A stretch of 64,000 nt of DNA from Nocardia speluncae NBRC 108251 (GCF_001613245.1 NZ_BDBZ01000035.1:1-64000), one strand, 5' to 3'. Numbered from the stretch's first letter, positions 1 to 9,509 are shown. Translations and numbers: made by a program. Notes: a model not told the origin generated them from the sequence alone.

Positions 1-1705
1 TGGCGGCGTCTACGACCGCACCGCCAAGGCAATTCCGGTGACAGCACAGGTTCGTGCGGCCCTGGGGCTTCCACAATCCACCACCCGGCTGTCGCCGCCG
101 GAAATGATCCGCGCGATTCTCGAGGCGCCGGTGGATCTGCTGTGGAACGGCGGTATCGGCACCTATATCAAGGCGAGCACCGAAACCAACGCCGATGTCG
201 GTGATAAATCCAACGACTCTGTCCGCGTGAATGCCGACAGGTTGCGCGTCAAAGTGATCGGGGAGGGTGGAAACCTGGGCGCCACTGCATTGGGGCGGAT
301 CGAATTCTGCCGTGGCGGCGGCAAGATGAACACCGATGCACTGGACAATTCCGCCGGAGTCGATTGTTCCGACCACGAGGTGAACATCAAGGTACTGCTC
401 GATGCCGTGGTTTCGGCGGGGGAACTGGATATCGCCGACCGCAATCCATTGCTCGTGGATATGACCGACGAGGTCGCCGAACTCGTCCTGCGGGACAATA
501 TCTCGCAGAACTTCCGGATCGGTCTCTCCCGATCGGTCGCCGACCGGCGCGGTGCCGTTCACCGGCGGTTGCTCACCGAACTGGAAACCCGTCGCGGTGT
601 GGACCGCCGGCTGGAGGCGCTGCCGTCGGACGCCGAGATGGAACGGCGCATCGCAGCCGGGGCCGGGCTCACTTCACCGGAACTGGCCACCGCCATCGCC
701 CATGTCAAGCTCGCGTTGAAAGCCGATCTGCTGGCCGGGGATCTGCCCGACAGCCCGACCTTCACCGCTGTCCTGCCGCAGTACTTCCCGACCCCGCTAC
801 GCGACCGCTTCGCCGCTGCCATCGCCAACCACCCTCTGCGCCGCGAGATCGTCGCAACCGTCGTGGTCAACGAGATGGTCGATTTCGGCAGCGCGACCTT
901 CGCGTTCCGGCTGGCCGAGGAGATCGGTGCCACGACCGATGATGCCGTGCGGGCGTTCACCGCCGCGGTGGACATCTTCCGGCTGCGGGATCTGTGGCAG
1001 CGGATCCGGACGACCCCCATGCCGACAGCGGTGCGGGACCGCCTGGAGCAGGAAACCAACCGGGTCCTGGAACGAGGCGCGCGCTGGTTGTTGCTGAATC
1101 GGCCGCAACCGATCGCTATCAGTGCCGATATCGCGCGCTACCGTGACGGTGTCAGGGCACTGGCGAAGCAGGTCCCGGCCTGGCTGCCCACGCCTCTGTC
1201 CGAACGAGTCGCGGCGCAGGCAGCAACCGCGGCGGACGACGGTGCGCCGATCGGCCTGGCCACCGAGGTCTATCACCTCATTCAGCTGTTCCCGCTGCTG
1301 GATGTGCTGGATATCGCCGATATCGCCGAACGCGACGCGCACGAGGTGGCCGAGTTGTATTTCGCGCTCAACGCCCACCTGGAGATCACCCGGCTGATCG
1401 GCGCGGTGGGCGACCTCGACTACGACCGGCGCTGGGCCGGTCTGGCCCGGCTGGCGTTACGTGACGATCTCTACGAATCGCTGCGCCTGCTGACGCTCGA
1501 TATCGCCTCTGCTACCGCCCCCGAAGACCCGGTCTCGGAGAAGCTGGACTATTGGGAGCAGACGAACCGGTCGCGCCTGGCGCGGGCCCGCGGGACGCTG
1601 ACCGAGATCTTCGGGGTCACCCGCCACGACTTGGCCACTCTTTCGGTGGCGGCCCGTCAGGTCCGCAGTCTGGCGGGAACCTCGGAGTCGGCAACCGTCG
1701 TCTGA
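1..1705 (+). CDS. gdh: NAD-specific glutamate dehydrogenase, large type (C-terminal part)
   Basis: The reading frame is open from base 2, so the gene begins left of the window and only about 568 C-terminal residues are present; the family is usually about 1,600 residues long. It oxidatively deaminates glutamate to 2-oxoglutarate with NAD in the cytoplasm. The conserved block NGGIGTYIKAS, the following GEGGNLGAT and the stretch around NSAGVDCSDHEVNIK are typical of the catalytic region of the 180-kDa class, and the rest is the helical C-terminal domain. In mycobacteria this enzyme is inhibited by the FHA protein GarA, whose binding is abolished when PknG phosphorylates it. A pknG gene lies 3.1 kb downstream here. 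Family assignment is firm; the regulatory link is inferred from mycobacteria. Confidence 0.93.
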   Translation, partial: GGVYDRTAKAIPVTAQVRAALGLPQSTTRLSPPEMIRAILEAPVDLLWNGGIGTYIKASTETNADVGDKSNDSVRVNADRLRVKVIGEGGNLGATALGRIEFCRGGGKMNTDALDNSAGVDCSDHEVNIKVLLDAVVSAGELDIADRNPLLVDMTDEVAELVLRDNISQNFRIGLSRSVADRRGAVHRRLLTELETRRGVDRRLEALPSDAEMERRIAAGAGLTSPELATAIAHVKLALKADLLAGDLPDSPTFTAVLPQYFPTPLRDRFAAAIANHPLRREIVATVVVNEMVDFGSATFAFRLAEEIGATTDDAVRAFTAAVDIFRLRDLWQRIRTTPMPTAVRDRLEQETNRVLERGARWLLLNRPQPIAISADIARYRDGVRALAKQVPAWLPTPLSERVAAQAATAADDGAPIGLATEVYHLIQLFPLLDVLDIADIAERDAHEVAELYFALNAHLEITRLIGAVGDLDYDRRWAGLARLALRDDLYESLRLLTLDIASATAPEDPVSEKLDYWEQTNRSRLARARGTLTEIFGVTRHDLATLSVAARQVRSLAGTSESATVV

Positions 1706-1815
1706 GAACACAACCCCTGCTTTCCGGACTCGCAGCGCTGCGGCACGGCCGCGCGCTCCGCGGACGGAAAGCAGGGGACAGGCGTGCGGGTCGCGTCTCA
1801 GCGGGTCGGCACGGA

Positions 1816-2970
1816 TCAGCCGGGCAGTGCAGGGCTTCCACACGAGCCGCAGAATTTCGCGGTCGCGAGGAGCCGGGCCCCGCACCCCCGGCAATCCGGT
1901 ATCCGGTTGGGGGCGAGCCGCATTCCACAGTTCACACAGAAGTTGGCGCCCTCCGGGTTCACCGTGTTGCATCCGGTGCACACAGGTGCGGCGGCACTCG
2001 ATGGGGGTGACCCGGCCGGCAGCTCCGTGGACCCGGCACCCGGTGGCAAGCTCGACTGCGGGGCCCGCTCCGGGGACGTTCGGTGTTGCCAGGGTGACGC
2101 CGGTGCGGCCGGACCGGCCCCGGGTGCCGGCGGACTCGATTGTTGCAGAGCGTTGATCCCCAGGGCCGCGCCGAGGATTCCCCCCTCGTGGCCGTGTCCG
2201 GTGGCCAAGCCGTGGCCGGCGCCCAACGCCATCTCGCCGGCCGCGTACTGCCGGAAATCGCCGGCCAGGCGGATATAGGTGACATCCTTCGCCAGTCTTT
2301 TGAGCCGGTCTGCGTCCTCGGGGGCCAGCGTGATGTCGAAGTTTCCGAGCCGGGGGACCCGCAGACCGTACTCGTAGAGCGCGGTGTTGGTCTGCTCCAG
2401 AACGGCGCGCTCGATTGCGGGTAGTTCGCCCGACAGGCCGAGTACGGGCCATTCGCCGCGGGAGACTTCTCGTGTCACCGCGACCTTCATGGACTTGAGT
2501 AGCAGATCGGCGCTCCACGACTCGATTCCGGCCGGATCGTGCAGATCGGTGCTGCCTGCCAGCGAGGTGATCAGTTGCTGGGCGTCGCGGACCGTCAGCG
2601 CGAATTCCCCGAATACCCGCAGGGTGACGATCTGCTCGCTGACCGGATCGGCGATATCGGCCAGCCGGCCACCGAACTTGATTCCGGCGAACTCGCGGGT
2701 CGAGACGAAATAGAGCTCGGCCCGGTAGTAGTTGCCGCCGGACAGGGTGTCCACCAGGGCGCCGAGAACGGGGAGCTCGTCGGCGTCCACCCGGTGCCTG
2801 CCCGGCCCCAGCGCGCCCAGGACGTGGCCGGACTTCACGAACAGTGCCGTCTGGTCGGCGTTGACTATGGCGCGGGAGTAGCGCCGGATGTTCATATCCG
2901 GCCACTTGTAGACGAGTTGTTTCTTGCCGGTCTCCGGGACGGCGATGAACTCGCGTTCGAACCAGGCCAT
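1816..2970 (-). CDS. SPFH-domain (virion core-like/YdjI-type) protein with double zinc ribbon
   Basis: A 384-residue cytoplasmic protein. Residues 1 to about 230 resemble the SPFH-like virion core domain family (YdjI type). A Gly/Ala/Pro-rich linker follows, and the C-terminus (about residues 329-378) holds two CxxC...CxxC zinc ribbons: CTGC...CVNC and CRGC...CGSC. The ATG at 2970 is preceded at good distance by GAGGAG, which favours it over an upstream ATG in the same frame. There is no signal peptide or obvious membrane span. Function is unknown; relatives are thought to scaffold membrane-stress or phage-shock-type assemblies. It stands alone, convergent with gdh and divergent from the permease gene. 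Confidence 0.8.
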   Translation of the reverse strand: MAWFEREFIAVPETGKKQLVYKWPDMNIRRYSRAIVNADQTALFVKSGHVLGALGPGRHRVDADELPVLGALVDTLSGGNYYRAELYFVSTREFAGIKFGGRLADIADPVSEQIVTLRVFGEFALTVRDAQQLITSLAGSTDLHDPAGIESWSADLLLKSMKVAVTREVSRGEWPVLGLSGELPAIERAVLEQTNTALYEYGLRVPRLGNFDITLAPEDADRLKRLAKDVTYIRLAGDFRQYAAGEMALGAGHGLATGHGHEGGILGAALGINALQQSSPPAPGAGPAAPASPWQHRTSPERAPQSSLPPGAGSTELPAGSPPSSAAAPVCTGCNTVNPEGANFCVNCGMRLAPNRIPDCRGCGARLLATAKFCGSCGSPALPG

Positions 2971-3175
2971 CGGGCGCTCCTCTGTATCTGACTTACCCAG
3001 CGTAACGCCGTTCAGCGGCTCGATCAATCATGTGGCCGACCTGCGCCTAAACCTGTTTATGCACGAAAGTGCCGGATTCCCTGGGAAATATAACTGTCGG
3101 CTACCTATTGATCGTGCCGCTAACTAGCGGTACATTGCTCGCAGACATGATCTGCGCCACTCGAAAGGCAAGACG

Positions 3176-4696
3176 ATGACAACAGTGCAAGAGCCTCGCG
3201 GACAGGAGGCGCCGGCGGAGGGCCTGCACGCCGAAGACGCGGGCTACCACAAGGCGCTGCGCCCGCGGCAGCTCCAGATGATCGCCATCGGTGGCGCCAT
3301 CGGCACCGGGCTGTTCCTCGGTGCCGCAGGCCGTCTCCGCGAGGCCGGGCCAGGGCTGTTCCTGGTATTCGCCGTCTGCGGGATCTTCGTATTCTTCATT
3401 CTGCGCGCCCTGGGCGAACTGGTCCTGCACCGCCCGACCTCGGGCTCGTTCGTTTCCTACGCTCGCGAGTTCCACGGGGAGAAGCTGGCTTTCTCGGTCG
3501 GCTGGATGTACTTCTTCCACTGGTGCATGACCGGCATCGTGGATATCACCGCGATCGCCACCTACGTCCACTTCTGGGGCGCATTCGAGGCGATACCGCA
3601 GTGGAGCATTGCGCTGATCGCCCTGGCCATCGTCGTCGCGATCAATATGATCTCGGTGAAATGGTTCGGTGAACTGGAGTTCTGGGCGGCACTGATCAAG
3701 GTCGTCGCACTGGTGGGCTTCCTGATTCTGGGCACGATCTTCCTGGCCGGACGCTTCGAGATCGATGGGCAGGCCACCGGGCTCAGCATCATCAACGACA
3801 ACGGCGGTTGGTTCCCGACCGGCTTCCTGCCCCTGATCGTCGTCACCACCGGTGTGGTCTTCGCCTACGCCGCGGTAGAGCTCGTGGGCACCGCGGCCGG
3901 TGAAACGGAGAACCCCGAGAAGATCATGCCGCGCGCCATCAACTCGGTGATCGCCCGGATCGCGCTGTTCTACGTCGGCTCGCTGATTCTGCTCGCACTG
4001 CTGCTGCCCTACACGGTATTCACCGCCGGTGAGAGCCCGTTCGTCACGTTCTTCTCCAAGATCGGCATCGACGGCGCCGGTTCGATGATGAACCTGGTGG
4101 TGCTGACAGCCGCCTTCTCCAGCCTCAATGCCGGGTTGTACTCGACAGGTCGCATCCTGCGCTCGATGTCGATGAACGGTAGTGCGCCGAAGGTGGCGGG
4201 CCGGATGTCCAAGAGTGGTGTGCCCTACGTCGGGATCCTCGCGACCGGTGCCATCGCGCTGGTCGGTGTGGGACTGAACGCGTTGGTCCCCGAGCAGGCA
4301 TTCGAGATCGTGCTGAACGTCTCCGCGCTGGGCACCATCTTCTCGTGGGCAGCGATCCTGCTCTGCCAGCAGAAGCTGTACCGCTGGTCCCAGGAAGGCA
4401 AGGTGACCCGGCCGAAGTTCCGGTTGCCCGGTGCGCCGTACACCAACTACGCGACCATGATCTTCCTTGCCGCCGTAGTTCTGCTGATGCTGTTCAGCGA
4501 TGAAATCGAACAGCGGGCCGCCGTGATCGCGATGGTGGTGATCGGTGTTCCGGCCCTGGTCGGTGGCTGGTTCGTGGCCCGCAAAGGGGTGAACGAACTC
4601 ATCGCACAGCGCCCGGAGCCGGCTCCTTCGCTCGCCAAGTCCACGGAATCGGCCCCCACGGTCCGTGTCCTGGACGAGCCGGACGACCAGAAGTAG
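3176..4696 (+). CDS. ansP: Amino acid permease of the APC family, L-asparagine permease-like
   Basis: A 506-residue integral membrane transporter with about 12 hydrophobic segments. The N-terminal RQLQMIAIGGAIGTGLF is the hallmark first-helix motif of amino-acid/proton symporters. Blocks such as LRALGELVLHRP, SGSFVSYAREF, SVKWFGELEFW and the region AGLYSTGRILRSM closely match mycobacterial AnsP proteins, which import L-asparagine. Substrate is inferred from that resemblance and could also be GABA or another neutral amino acid. It is flanked by gdh and pknG, both tied to glutamate/asparagine use, which fits nitrogen uptake. A strong hairpin 14 bases after the stop should end its transcript. 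Confidence 0.85.
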   Translation: MTTVQEPRGQEAPAEGLHAEDAGYHKALRPRQLQMIAIGGAIGTGLFLGAAGRLREAGPGLFLVFAVCGIFVFFILRALGELVLHRPTSGSFVSYAREFHGEKLAFSVGWMYFFHWCMTGIVDITAIATYVHFWGAFEAIPQWSIALIALAIVVAINMISVKWFGELEFWAALIKVVALVGFLILGTIFLAGRFEIDGQATGLSIINDNGGWFPTGFLPLIVVTTGVVFAYAAVELVGTAAGETENPEKIMPRAINSVIARIALFYVGSLILLALLLPYTVFTAGESPFVTFFSKIGIDGAGSMMNLVVLTAAFSSLNAGLYSTGRILRSMSMNGSAPKVAGRMSKSGVPYVGILATGAIALVGVGLNALVPEQAFEIVLNVSALGTIFSWAAILLCQQKLYRWSQEGKVTRPKFRLPGAPYTNYATMIFLAAVVLLMLFSDEIEQRAAVIAMVVIGVPALVGGWFVARKGVNELIAQRPEPAPSLAKSTESAPTVRVLDEPDDQK

Positions 4697-4709
4697 ATCG
4701 CAACCGCAC

Positions 4710-4754
4710 AATGCGCACTTCCCCGGACACAGCGTGTCCGGGGAAGTGCGCATT
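4710..4754 (+). terminator. Perfect 21-bp hairpin, terminator of the permease gene
   Basis: Bases 4710-4730 and 4734-4754 are exact inverted copies around a 3-base loop (AGC), starting 14 bases after the permease stop codon. There is no long T-run, as is common in high-GC actinobacteria. It separates the permease from pknG. Confidence 0.85.
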
Positions 4755-4843
4755 CCCAGGAAAGGGAACGCCGGTGCGTCGGCGCTCTGGGGGCGGGATC
4801 ACAATGGACTCTCGGTTCACCCTGTGGGTTTGAGAGGTCGTGC

Positions 4844-7636
4844 ATGCCAGAGCATTCCAGCCCGTCCGAACCGCCGCTGTCGCCACCCTGGTCGCCCCGG
4901 CGGGTTCGCGGCGCGGCGATGCCGCGGCGGGCGGCGCACACCTGGTCGACCCGGCGTACCACCAGCAGCGGAAATGTGCACCGGGGGCCGGCCACGGAAT
5001 CGGATCTCACGCGCGCCGCCGAGGAACTGCTCGCCGAATCCGGTGCGAGTGCTCCGCGCAGCCCCACCGATGCCGCGGTGCCGCCGAGTGGGGCCGGGGT
5101 ATTCGTTCCGGTGACCGTGGGCTCGGCCCCGGTGATCGGGGCGCCTCCGCAGGCAGGTTCCGGGGCGGGCGCCGGTGAAGAAATCGAATCGTCCTCCGGT
5201 GGTGCCGCCGCGCCGGACCGCGGGATCGAAACCGACAGCGGCGATTCCGCCGGACAGCAGGCGAGTGAGTCCGGTGCTCTGTCCGGGCTTTCCGATTTCG
5301 ACCGTGCCATTGCCGCGCTCACCGGTGACGATATCGCTCGACTCAACAGTCTCGGCGACCCGGATGACGACGATCTCGAGTCCCTGTTGCTGGAGGACGA
5401 CGACGATCTCGACGCCCTGCTGCGGGAGGAGGGCGAGGATCCCGACGTCGATTTCGACCCGTTCGCCGGGTTCGAGGACGAATCTCCCTCCGGCCGCAAT
5501 GCCCGCTCCCGGCCGAGTGTGCGCAGGCTGGGCGCCGGACTGGTCGCTTTGCCACGGGTGGATCCGGTGGACCCCGCCACCGCGGTCCTGGCGGACCCGG
5601 TGGTTCCCGAGAGCAAACGCTTCTGCTGGAAATGCCAGGCACCCAACGGGCGATCCGGGCCGGACGGTCCCGCCCCGGTCGCGGGGGAGTGCTCGAAATG
5701 CGGTTCCGACTATAATTTTCTGCCCGCTCTGTCGGCCGGTGAGGTGGTCGCCGAGCAGTACGTGGTCAAGGGGTGCCTGGCCCACGGTGGCCTCGGCTGG
5801 ATCTACCTGGCGGTCGATACGAACGTCAGTGATCGCTGGGTCGTGCTCAAGGGGCTGCAGAATCCGCAAGACTTCGAAGCTCACGTGGTGGCGCTGGCCG
5901 AACGTCAGTTCCTCTCCGAGATCACCCATCCCGGCGTGGTCAAGATCTACAACTTCGTCAAGCATCGCTCCCACCGGGAGCAGGCCGATGGCTATATCGT
6001 CATGGAGTACGTCGGCGGGCGGTCGTTGAAGAAGATGCTGGATCTGGCCGGTCCGGACCGTCTTCCGGTGGCCGAGACCCTGGCGTACACGATGGAGGTG
6101 CTGCCCGCACTCGACTACCTGCACTCGTTCGGCCTGGCCTACAACGACCTGAAGCCGGACAACATCATGGTCACCGACGACGAGGTCAAACTCATCGATC
6201 TCGGCGCCGTGGCGGCCATGGAGTCCTACGGCAGTATCTACGGCACGCCCGGTTATCAGGCGCCGGAGATCATCGAAACCGGCCCGACGGTTGCCTCGGA
6301 TATCTACGCCGCCGGGCGCACGCTGGCGGCGCTCATCCTCGACCTGCGCAAGGATGCCCAGGGAAATTACTGCGCGGATATCCCTACGCCGGAGGGGTAC
6401 CCGCTGCTGCGGAAGTATCCGTGCCTGCATCGACTGCTGGTCCGGGCGACCCATGCCGATCCGAGCCGGCGCTTTCCGTCCACCTACGCCATGTACTGCC
6501 AGCTGGCCGGGGTGTTGCGGATGGTGCTGGCCGCAGACACCGGCCGCGAGCATCCGCAGGCCTCCGCCGAGTTCGGTTCGCTGCGGGGTGACTTCGGGAT
6601 CGATACGCTGATCGGTCAGACCGACGGGATGGTCGACGGCGCGTATCGCAGCTCTGTACTCGATACCGCGTCGGTCGTGGCGGCATTGCCGATTCCGCTG
6701 ATCGATGCCGACGATCCCAGTGTGGAACTGCTCGCACCGCTGCTCCACGGAGACGCGCGCCGCACGCTGGACTCGTTGCGCCAGACCGCCGAACGTATTG
6801 CGGCCGGCACCATCGATGCCCCGGAGACCTTCGAGGTAGAGGGAGCGCTGACCGCGATCCGCGCCCATATCGACCTGGGAGATCTGACCTCGGCGATGGC
6901 TCTGCTGGAGGTGCTGCGCCCGCGGGCGGTCACCGACTGGCGGGTGGAATGGTTCAGTGGGGTCGCGGCCCTGCTGGAGGGTCAGTATCAGCGTGCCTAC
7001 CTGCACTTCGACGAGGTGTACACCATGCTCCCCGGTGAGATCGCGCCCGCGCTGGCGCTGGCCGCGACCGCGGAGTTGGTGCTGCAATCCGAAACACCCG
7101 CTACGGCCGGCGACCTCGGCGACACGGATCGCTGGCACCGCGCCGCCGCCGAGTTCTACCGCCTGGTCTGGCAGACCAACCACGGCGTGGTCAGCGCGGC
7201 ATTCGGTCTGGCTCGGCGGCTGGCAGCCGACGGTGAACCGCTGCGGGCGGTGCAGGTGCTCGACGAGGTGCCCGACACCTCACGTCACTACCGCACCGCT
7301 CGGATGACCGGCAGTCTGTTGCTGGTCTCCCGGCCGCATATCGAGATCAGCGAAATCGACCTGCTCGAGGCCGCCTCCCGGTTGGAGGTCGCCGGCGAAC
7401 CGCGCGCGTTGCAGTTGCAGGTCGTGGTGGTGGGGGCGGCATTGGAATGGCTGCGTTCACGGATGCGGCCCGCCACTGCCGACACCGCCTTGCTCGGGTA
7501 TCCACTCACTGTGGCCGGTTTGCGCGGTGGCCTGGAGTCGCGGCTGCGGGCACTGGCTCGCAGTGCCCCTGAACGGCTGCACCGGTACCGCCTGGTGGAC
7601 CTGGCCAACAGTGTCCGGCCGCATACCCGGTGGTGA
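4844..7636 (+). CDS. pknG: Serine/threonine protein kinase PknG
   Basis: A soluble kinase of 930 residues, longer than the roughly 750-residue mycobacterial PknG. Residues 1-250 are a low-complexity extension containing a very acidic stretch (DDDDLESLLLEDDDDL). Then come a rubredoxin-like metal site (CWKC at 261-264 and a second CSKCG), a kinase domain (about 306-565) and a C-terminal TPR domain (about 600-930). Ordering is the same as in M. tuberculosis PknG. Catalytic features are the lysine K336 (VVLKGL), D435 in YNDLKPDN (a non-RD kinase) and LIDLGA in place of DFG. In mycobacteria PknG phosphorylates GarA and so releases glutamate dehydrogenase and the TCA cycle. The usual glnH/glnX partners are not adjacent here. 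Start is the first ATG with no strong ribosome site; an ATG 25 codons later is possible. Confidence 0.95.
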   Translation: MPEHSSPSEPPLSPPWSPRRVRGAAMPRRAAHTWSTRRTTSSGNVHRGPATESDLTRAAEELLAESGASAPRSPTDAAVPPSGAGVFVPVTVGSAPVIGAPPQAGSGAGAGEEIESSSGGAAAPDRGIETDSGDSAGQQASESGALSGLSDFDRAIAALTGDDIARLNSLGDPDDDDLESLLLEDDDDLDALLREEGEDPDVDFDPFAGFEDESPSGRNARSRPSVRRLGAGLVALPRVDPVDPATAVLADPVVPESKRFCWKCQAPNGRSGPDGPAPVAGECSKCGSDYNFLPALSAGEVVAEQYVVKGCLAHGGLGWIYLAVDTNVSDRWVVLKGLQNPQDFEAHVVALAERQFLSEITHPGVVKIYNFVKHRSHREQADGYIVMEYVGGRSLKKMLDLAGPDRLPVAETLAYTMEVLPALDYLHSFGLAYNDLKPDNIMVTDDEVKLIDLGAVAAMESYGSIYGTPGYQAPEIIETGPTVASDIYAAGRTLAALILDLRKDAQGNYCADIPTPEGYPLLRKYPCLHRLLVRATHADPSRRFPSTYAMYCQLAGVLRMVLAADTGREHPQASAEFGSLRGDFGIDTLIGQTDGMVDGAYRSSVLDTASVVAALPIPLIDADDPSVELLAPLLHGDARRTLDSLRQTAERIAAGTIDAPETFEVEGALTAIRAHIDLGDLTSAMALLEVLRPRAVTDWRVEWFSGVAALLEGQYQRAYLHFDEVYTMLPGEIAPALALAATAELVLQSETPATAGDLGDTDRWHRAAAEFYRLVWQTNHGVVSAAFGLARRLAADGEPLRAVQVLDEVPDTSRHYRTARMTGSLLLVSRPHIEISEIDLLEAASRLEVAGEPRALQLQVVVVGAALEWLRSRMRPATADTALLGYPLTVAGLRGGLESRLRALARSAPERLHRYRLVDLANSVRPHTRW

Positions 7637-7641
7637 GCTGC

Positions 7642-8025
7642 TCAGGGGCGTCCCGGCGCGCGGCGCCGGCGCAGCGCGGTGGGCAGCAGCGGCGCCGAGA
7701 CCAGGAGAACGACCAGCAGCAACAGCCACAGCCACCCGCCGAAGGCGAGGGCGAGTACGAAGGCGAACGCGGCTGCGCAGCCGGCCATGATCGCGAAACC
7801 CATAGCGGGATCGGCGGGCGGCGGGGGGGCCGACGGTGCCGGGGCGGCCGGGAGATCGGTGAACAGGCTCGCCAGCTCCGCCGTGGTGGTCGCGGCCGTT
7901 GCCGTGTCGGCCCGGTCCTCGTAGTCGCCGAGTGTCAACCGGCCCGCGCCCAGATGTTCGGCGAGCTCTCGCAAGGCGCGCTCGCGCTCCCCGACGGATA
8001 TCCGTGCCCCCGGTAGCTCACTCAT
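7642..8025 (-). CDS. DUF1707 domain membrane protein
   Basis: A 127-residue protein. Residues 1-55 (ISVGERERALRELAEHLGAG, then RLTLGDYEDRADTATAA) are a clear DUF1707 domain, common in actinobacteria and often N-terminal in small membrane proteins. A Pro/Ala linker leads to two hydrophobic segments (about residues 75-112) and a basic C-terminus that likely faces the cytoplasm. The start ATG at 8025 is the one that precedes the domain. It converges with pknG, only five bases apart. Function is unknown; DUF1707 is sometimes proposed to have a regulatory or DNA-binding role, but nothing here proves that. Confidence 0.85.
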   Translation of the reverse strand: MSELPGARISVGERERALRELAEHLGAGRLTLGDYEDRADTATAATTTAELASLFTDLPAAPAPSAPPPPADPAMGFAIMAGCAAAFAFVLALAFGGWLWLLLLVVLLVSAPLLPTALRRRRAPGRP

Positions 8026-8169
8026 ATCCGCAGAATAAGACTGTTTCGCCGGGGCGGGTGGAAACCGGATTCGCCACTGCCGGGAAGTCGGTCCACCCCC
8101 TCGGAAAGCCGATTCCCAGAGTTGGGGAGTAATTAGGCTGCCTACAAAATGGCGGGTAAGGAGTTGTAT

Positions 8170-8466
8170 ATGGCCACCGTGATCCCGTATCGGCGCCCGG
8201 CCGCCGAGGTATGGGACTGGCAGCTGCTCGGGTCCTGCCGCGGTCTGGAATCGACGGTGTTCTTCCATCCGGAGGGCGAACGTGGCCGGGCTCGCGCCGC
8301 TCGGGTGCGCCGGGCGAAGCAGATCTGCGACGCCTGTCCGGTGCTGGACAGTTGTCGTAGTTACGCGCTGGCAGTGGGGGAACCGTACGGAGTTTGGGGC
8401 GGCATGTCGGAAGATGAACGACGTACCCATACCCAACGTGCCGCTGGTCGGAGGGCGACGAATTGA
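8170..8466 (+). CDS. WhiB-family iron-sulfur transcriptional regulator (WhiB3-like)
   Basis: A 98-residue WhiB protein. The four cluster ligands C23, C53, C56 and C62 are present, with the turn motif GVWGG at about 74-78 and a basic C-terminus. WhiB proteins bind a [4Fe-4S] cluster and usually partner the primary sigma factor to control redox, developmental or antibiotic-response genes. The N-terminal WDWQLLGSCRG and FFHPEGERGRAR are closest to mycobacterial WhiB3. AAGGAG at 8158-8163 lies six bases before the ATG at 8170, so an ATG at 8149 that precedes this site is rejected. It is followed by the MerR gene on the same strand with an 87-base gap. Confidence 0.92.
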   Translation: MATVIPYRRPAAEVWDWQLLGSCRGLESTVFFHPEGERGRARAARVRRAKQICDACPVLDSCRSYALAVGEPYGVWGGMSEDERRTHTQRAAGRRATN

Positions 8467-8553
8467 CGAATCCTTGACCAACGCGGGTTGAAGCGGACGT
8501 TTCCGTCGTGTCCAGCGCGGCTCGTTACCGTTTCGATGTGGTTTCCTTGTTGT

Positions 8554-9309
8554 ATGGCTGCTGGTGTGGAGTACACGATCGATGAACTGGCGCGCGCTGC
8601 CGGTACGACCGTGCGCAGCCTGCGGGTTTATCACGAACGGGGGGTTCTTCCCCCGCCGCAGGTCAAGGGGCGGACAGGCTTCTACAGTCCCGAACACCTC
8701 AATCGGGTGCGCACGATCAGCAGGTTGCTGGACAGAGGCATCAAACTCAACGGCATCAAGGAACTGCTCAAGGCGTGGGACCGCGGTGACGATCTCGGCG
8801 ATATCCTGGGCGTCGGCGCACTGCTCGGCGGTGCGGAAGCCGGCGAGGCATCGGCCGGGGAACCTGCCTCGGCCGTGGATACCATTGCCGCGACCGAGCT
8901 GCAGGAACGGTACGCTTCGGTACCCAACGGGCTGGCACGGATCGTGGCTATGGGCTTGTACGAGCCCGTGGATGCCGCCACCTATCGGCCCGCCGACCGG
9001 CAGCTCATCCGGATGGCCGAGCAATTGGCGGCGGCAGGGGTGCCCGACGCGGAGGTTCTGGGTGAACTGGAACGGATGCGGGCCGATTGTGACCGGATGG
9101 CACGCCGCTTCGTCGACCTCTTCCAGCGCACCGCCTGGCAGAAGTACCGGGAATCGGAGCGTGACGATGCTGATCTGGTCGAGCTGACGGGGCAGCTGCA
9201 ACTGGCCCGGACGCTACCGGGAAAGGCGGCCGCGGAACTGGTCAACCGGTTCGTCGCGCACTACATCGAAAGCGACAGCGAGCTGTCCGAACTGCCGACC
9301 GAGAACTGA
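8554..9309 (+). CDS. MerR-family transcriptional regulator
   Basis: A 251-residue regulator. The N-terminal winged helix (YTIDELARAAGTTVRSLR, then VYHERGVLPPP) is typical of MerR proteins; the C-terminal 150 residues are helical and hold no cysteine metal motif, so the effector is unknown. The ATG at 8554 starts the domain, but no Shine-Dalgarno sequence precedes it; translation may be leaderless. It could share a transcript with the upstream WhiB gene. Confidence 0.85.
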   Translation: MAAGVEYTIDELARAAGTTVRSLRVYHERGVLPPPQVKGRTGFYSPEHLNRVRTISRLLDRGIKLNGIKELLKAWDRGDDLGDILGVGALLGGAEAGEASAGEPASAVDTIAATELQERYASVPNGLARIVAMGLYEPVDAATYRPADRQLIRMAEQLAAAGVPDAEVLGELERMRADCDRMARRFVDLFQRTAWQKYRESERDDADLVELTGQLQLARTLPGKAAAELVNRFVAHYIESDSELSELPTEN

Positions 9310-9509
9310 CCCTGGGGCCATCGGTGGTCTTCTCCGCGCTGGGAAACATCCGGCCGCGGTGTTTCGTCGGGTGACGATACATTCGGCGGGGGCTCTTCGG
9401 GTGCCTCGGCCGTATACCTAAGTATGTTTTCATCCCATACCGATGCGCGGTTCCCGCGGTACGGGCACAATCTGCTGCCTGGTACCGACGCGGTAGATGA
9501 GGCATGGGC

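Noticed and set aside
8149..8169. An upstream ATG of the WhiB gene (8149)
   Set aside because: The AAGGAG ribosome site falls after it and six bases before ATG 8170, which also begins the conserved reading.
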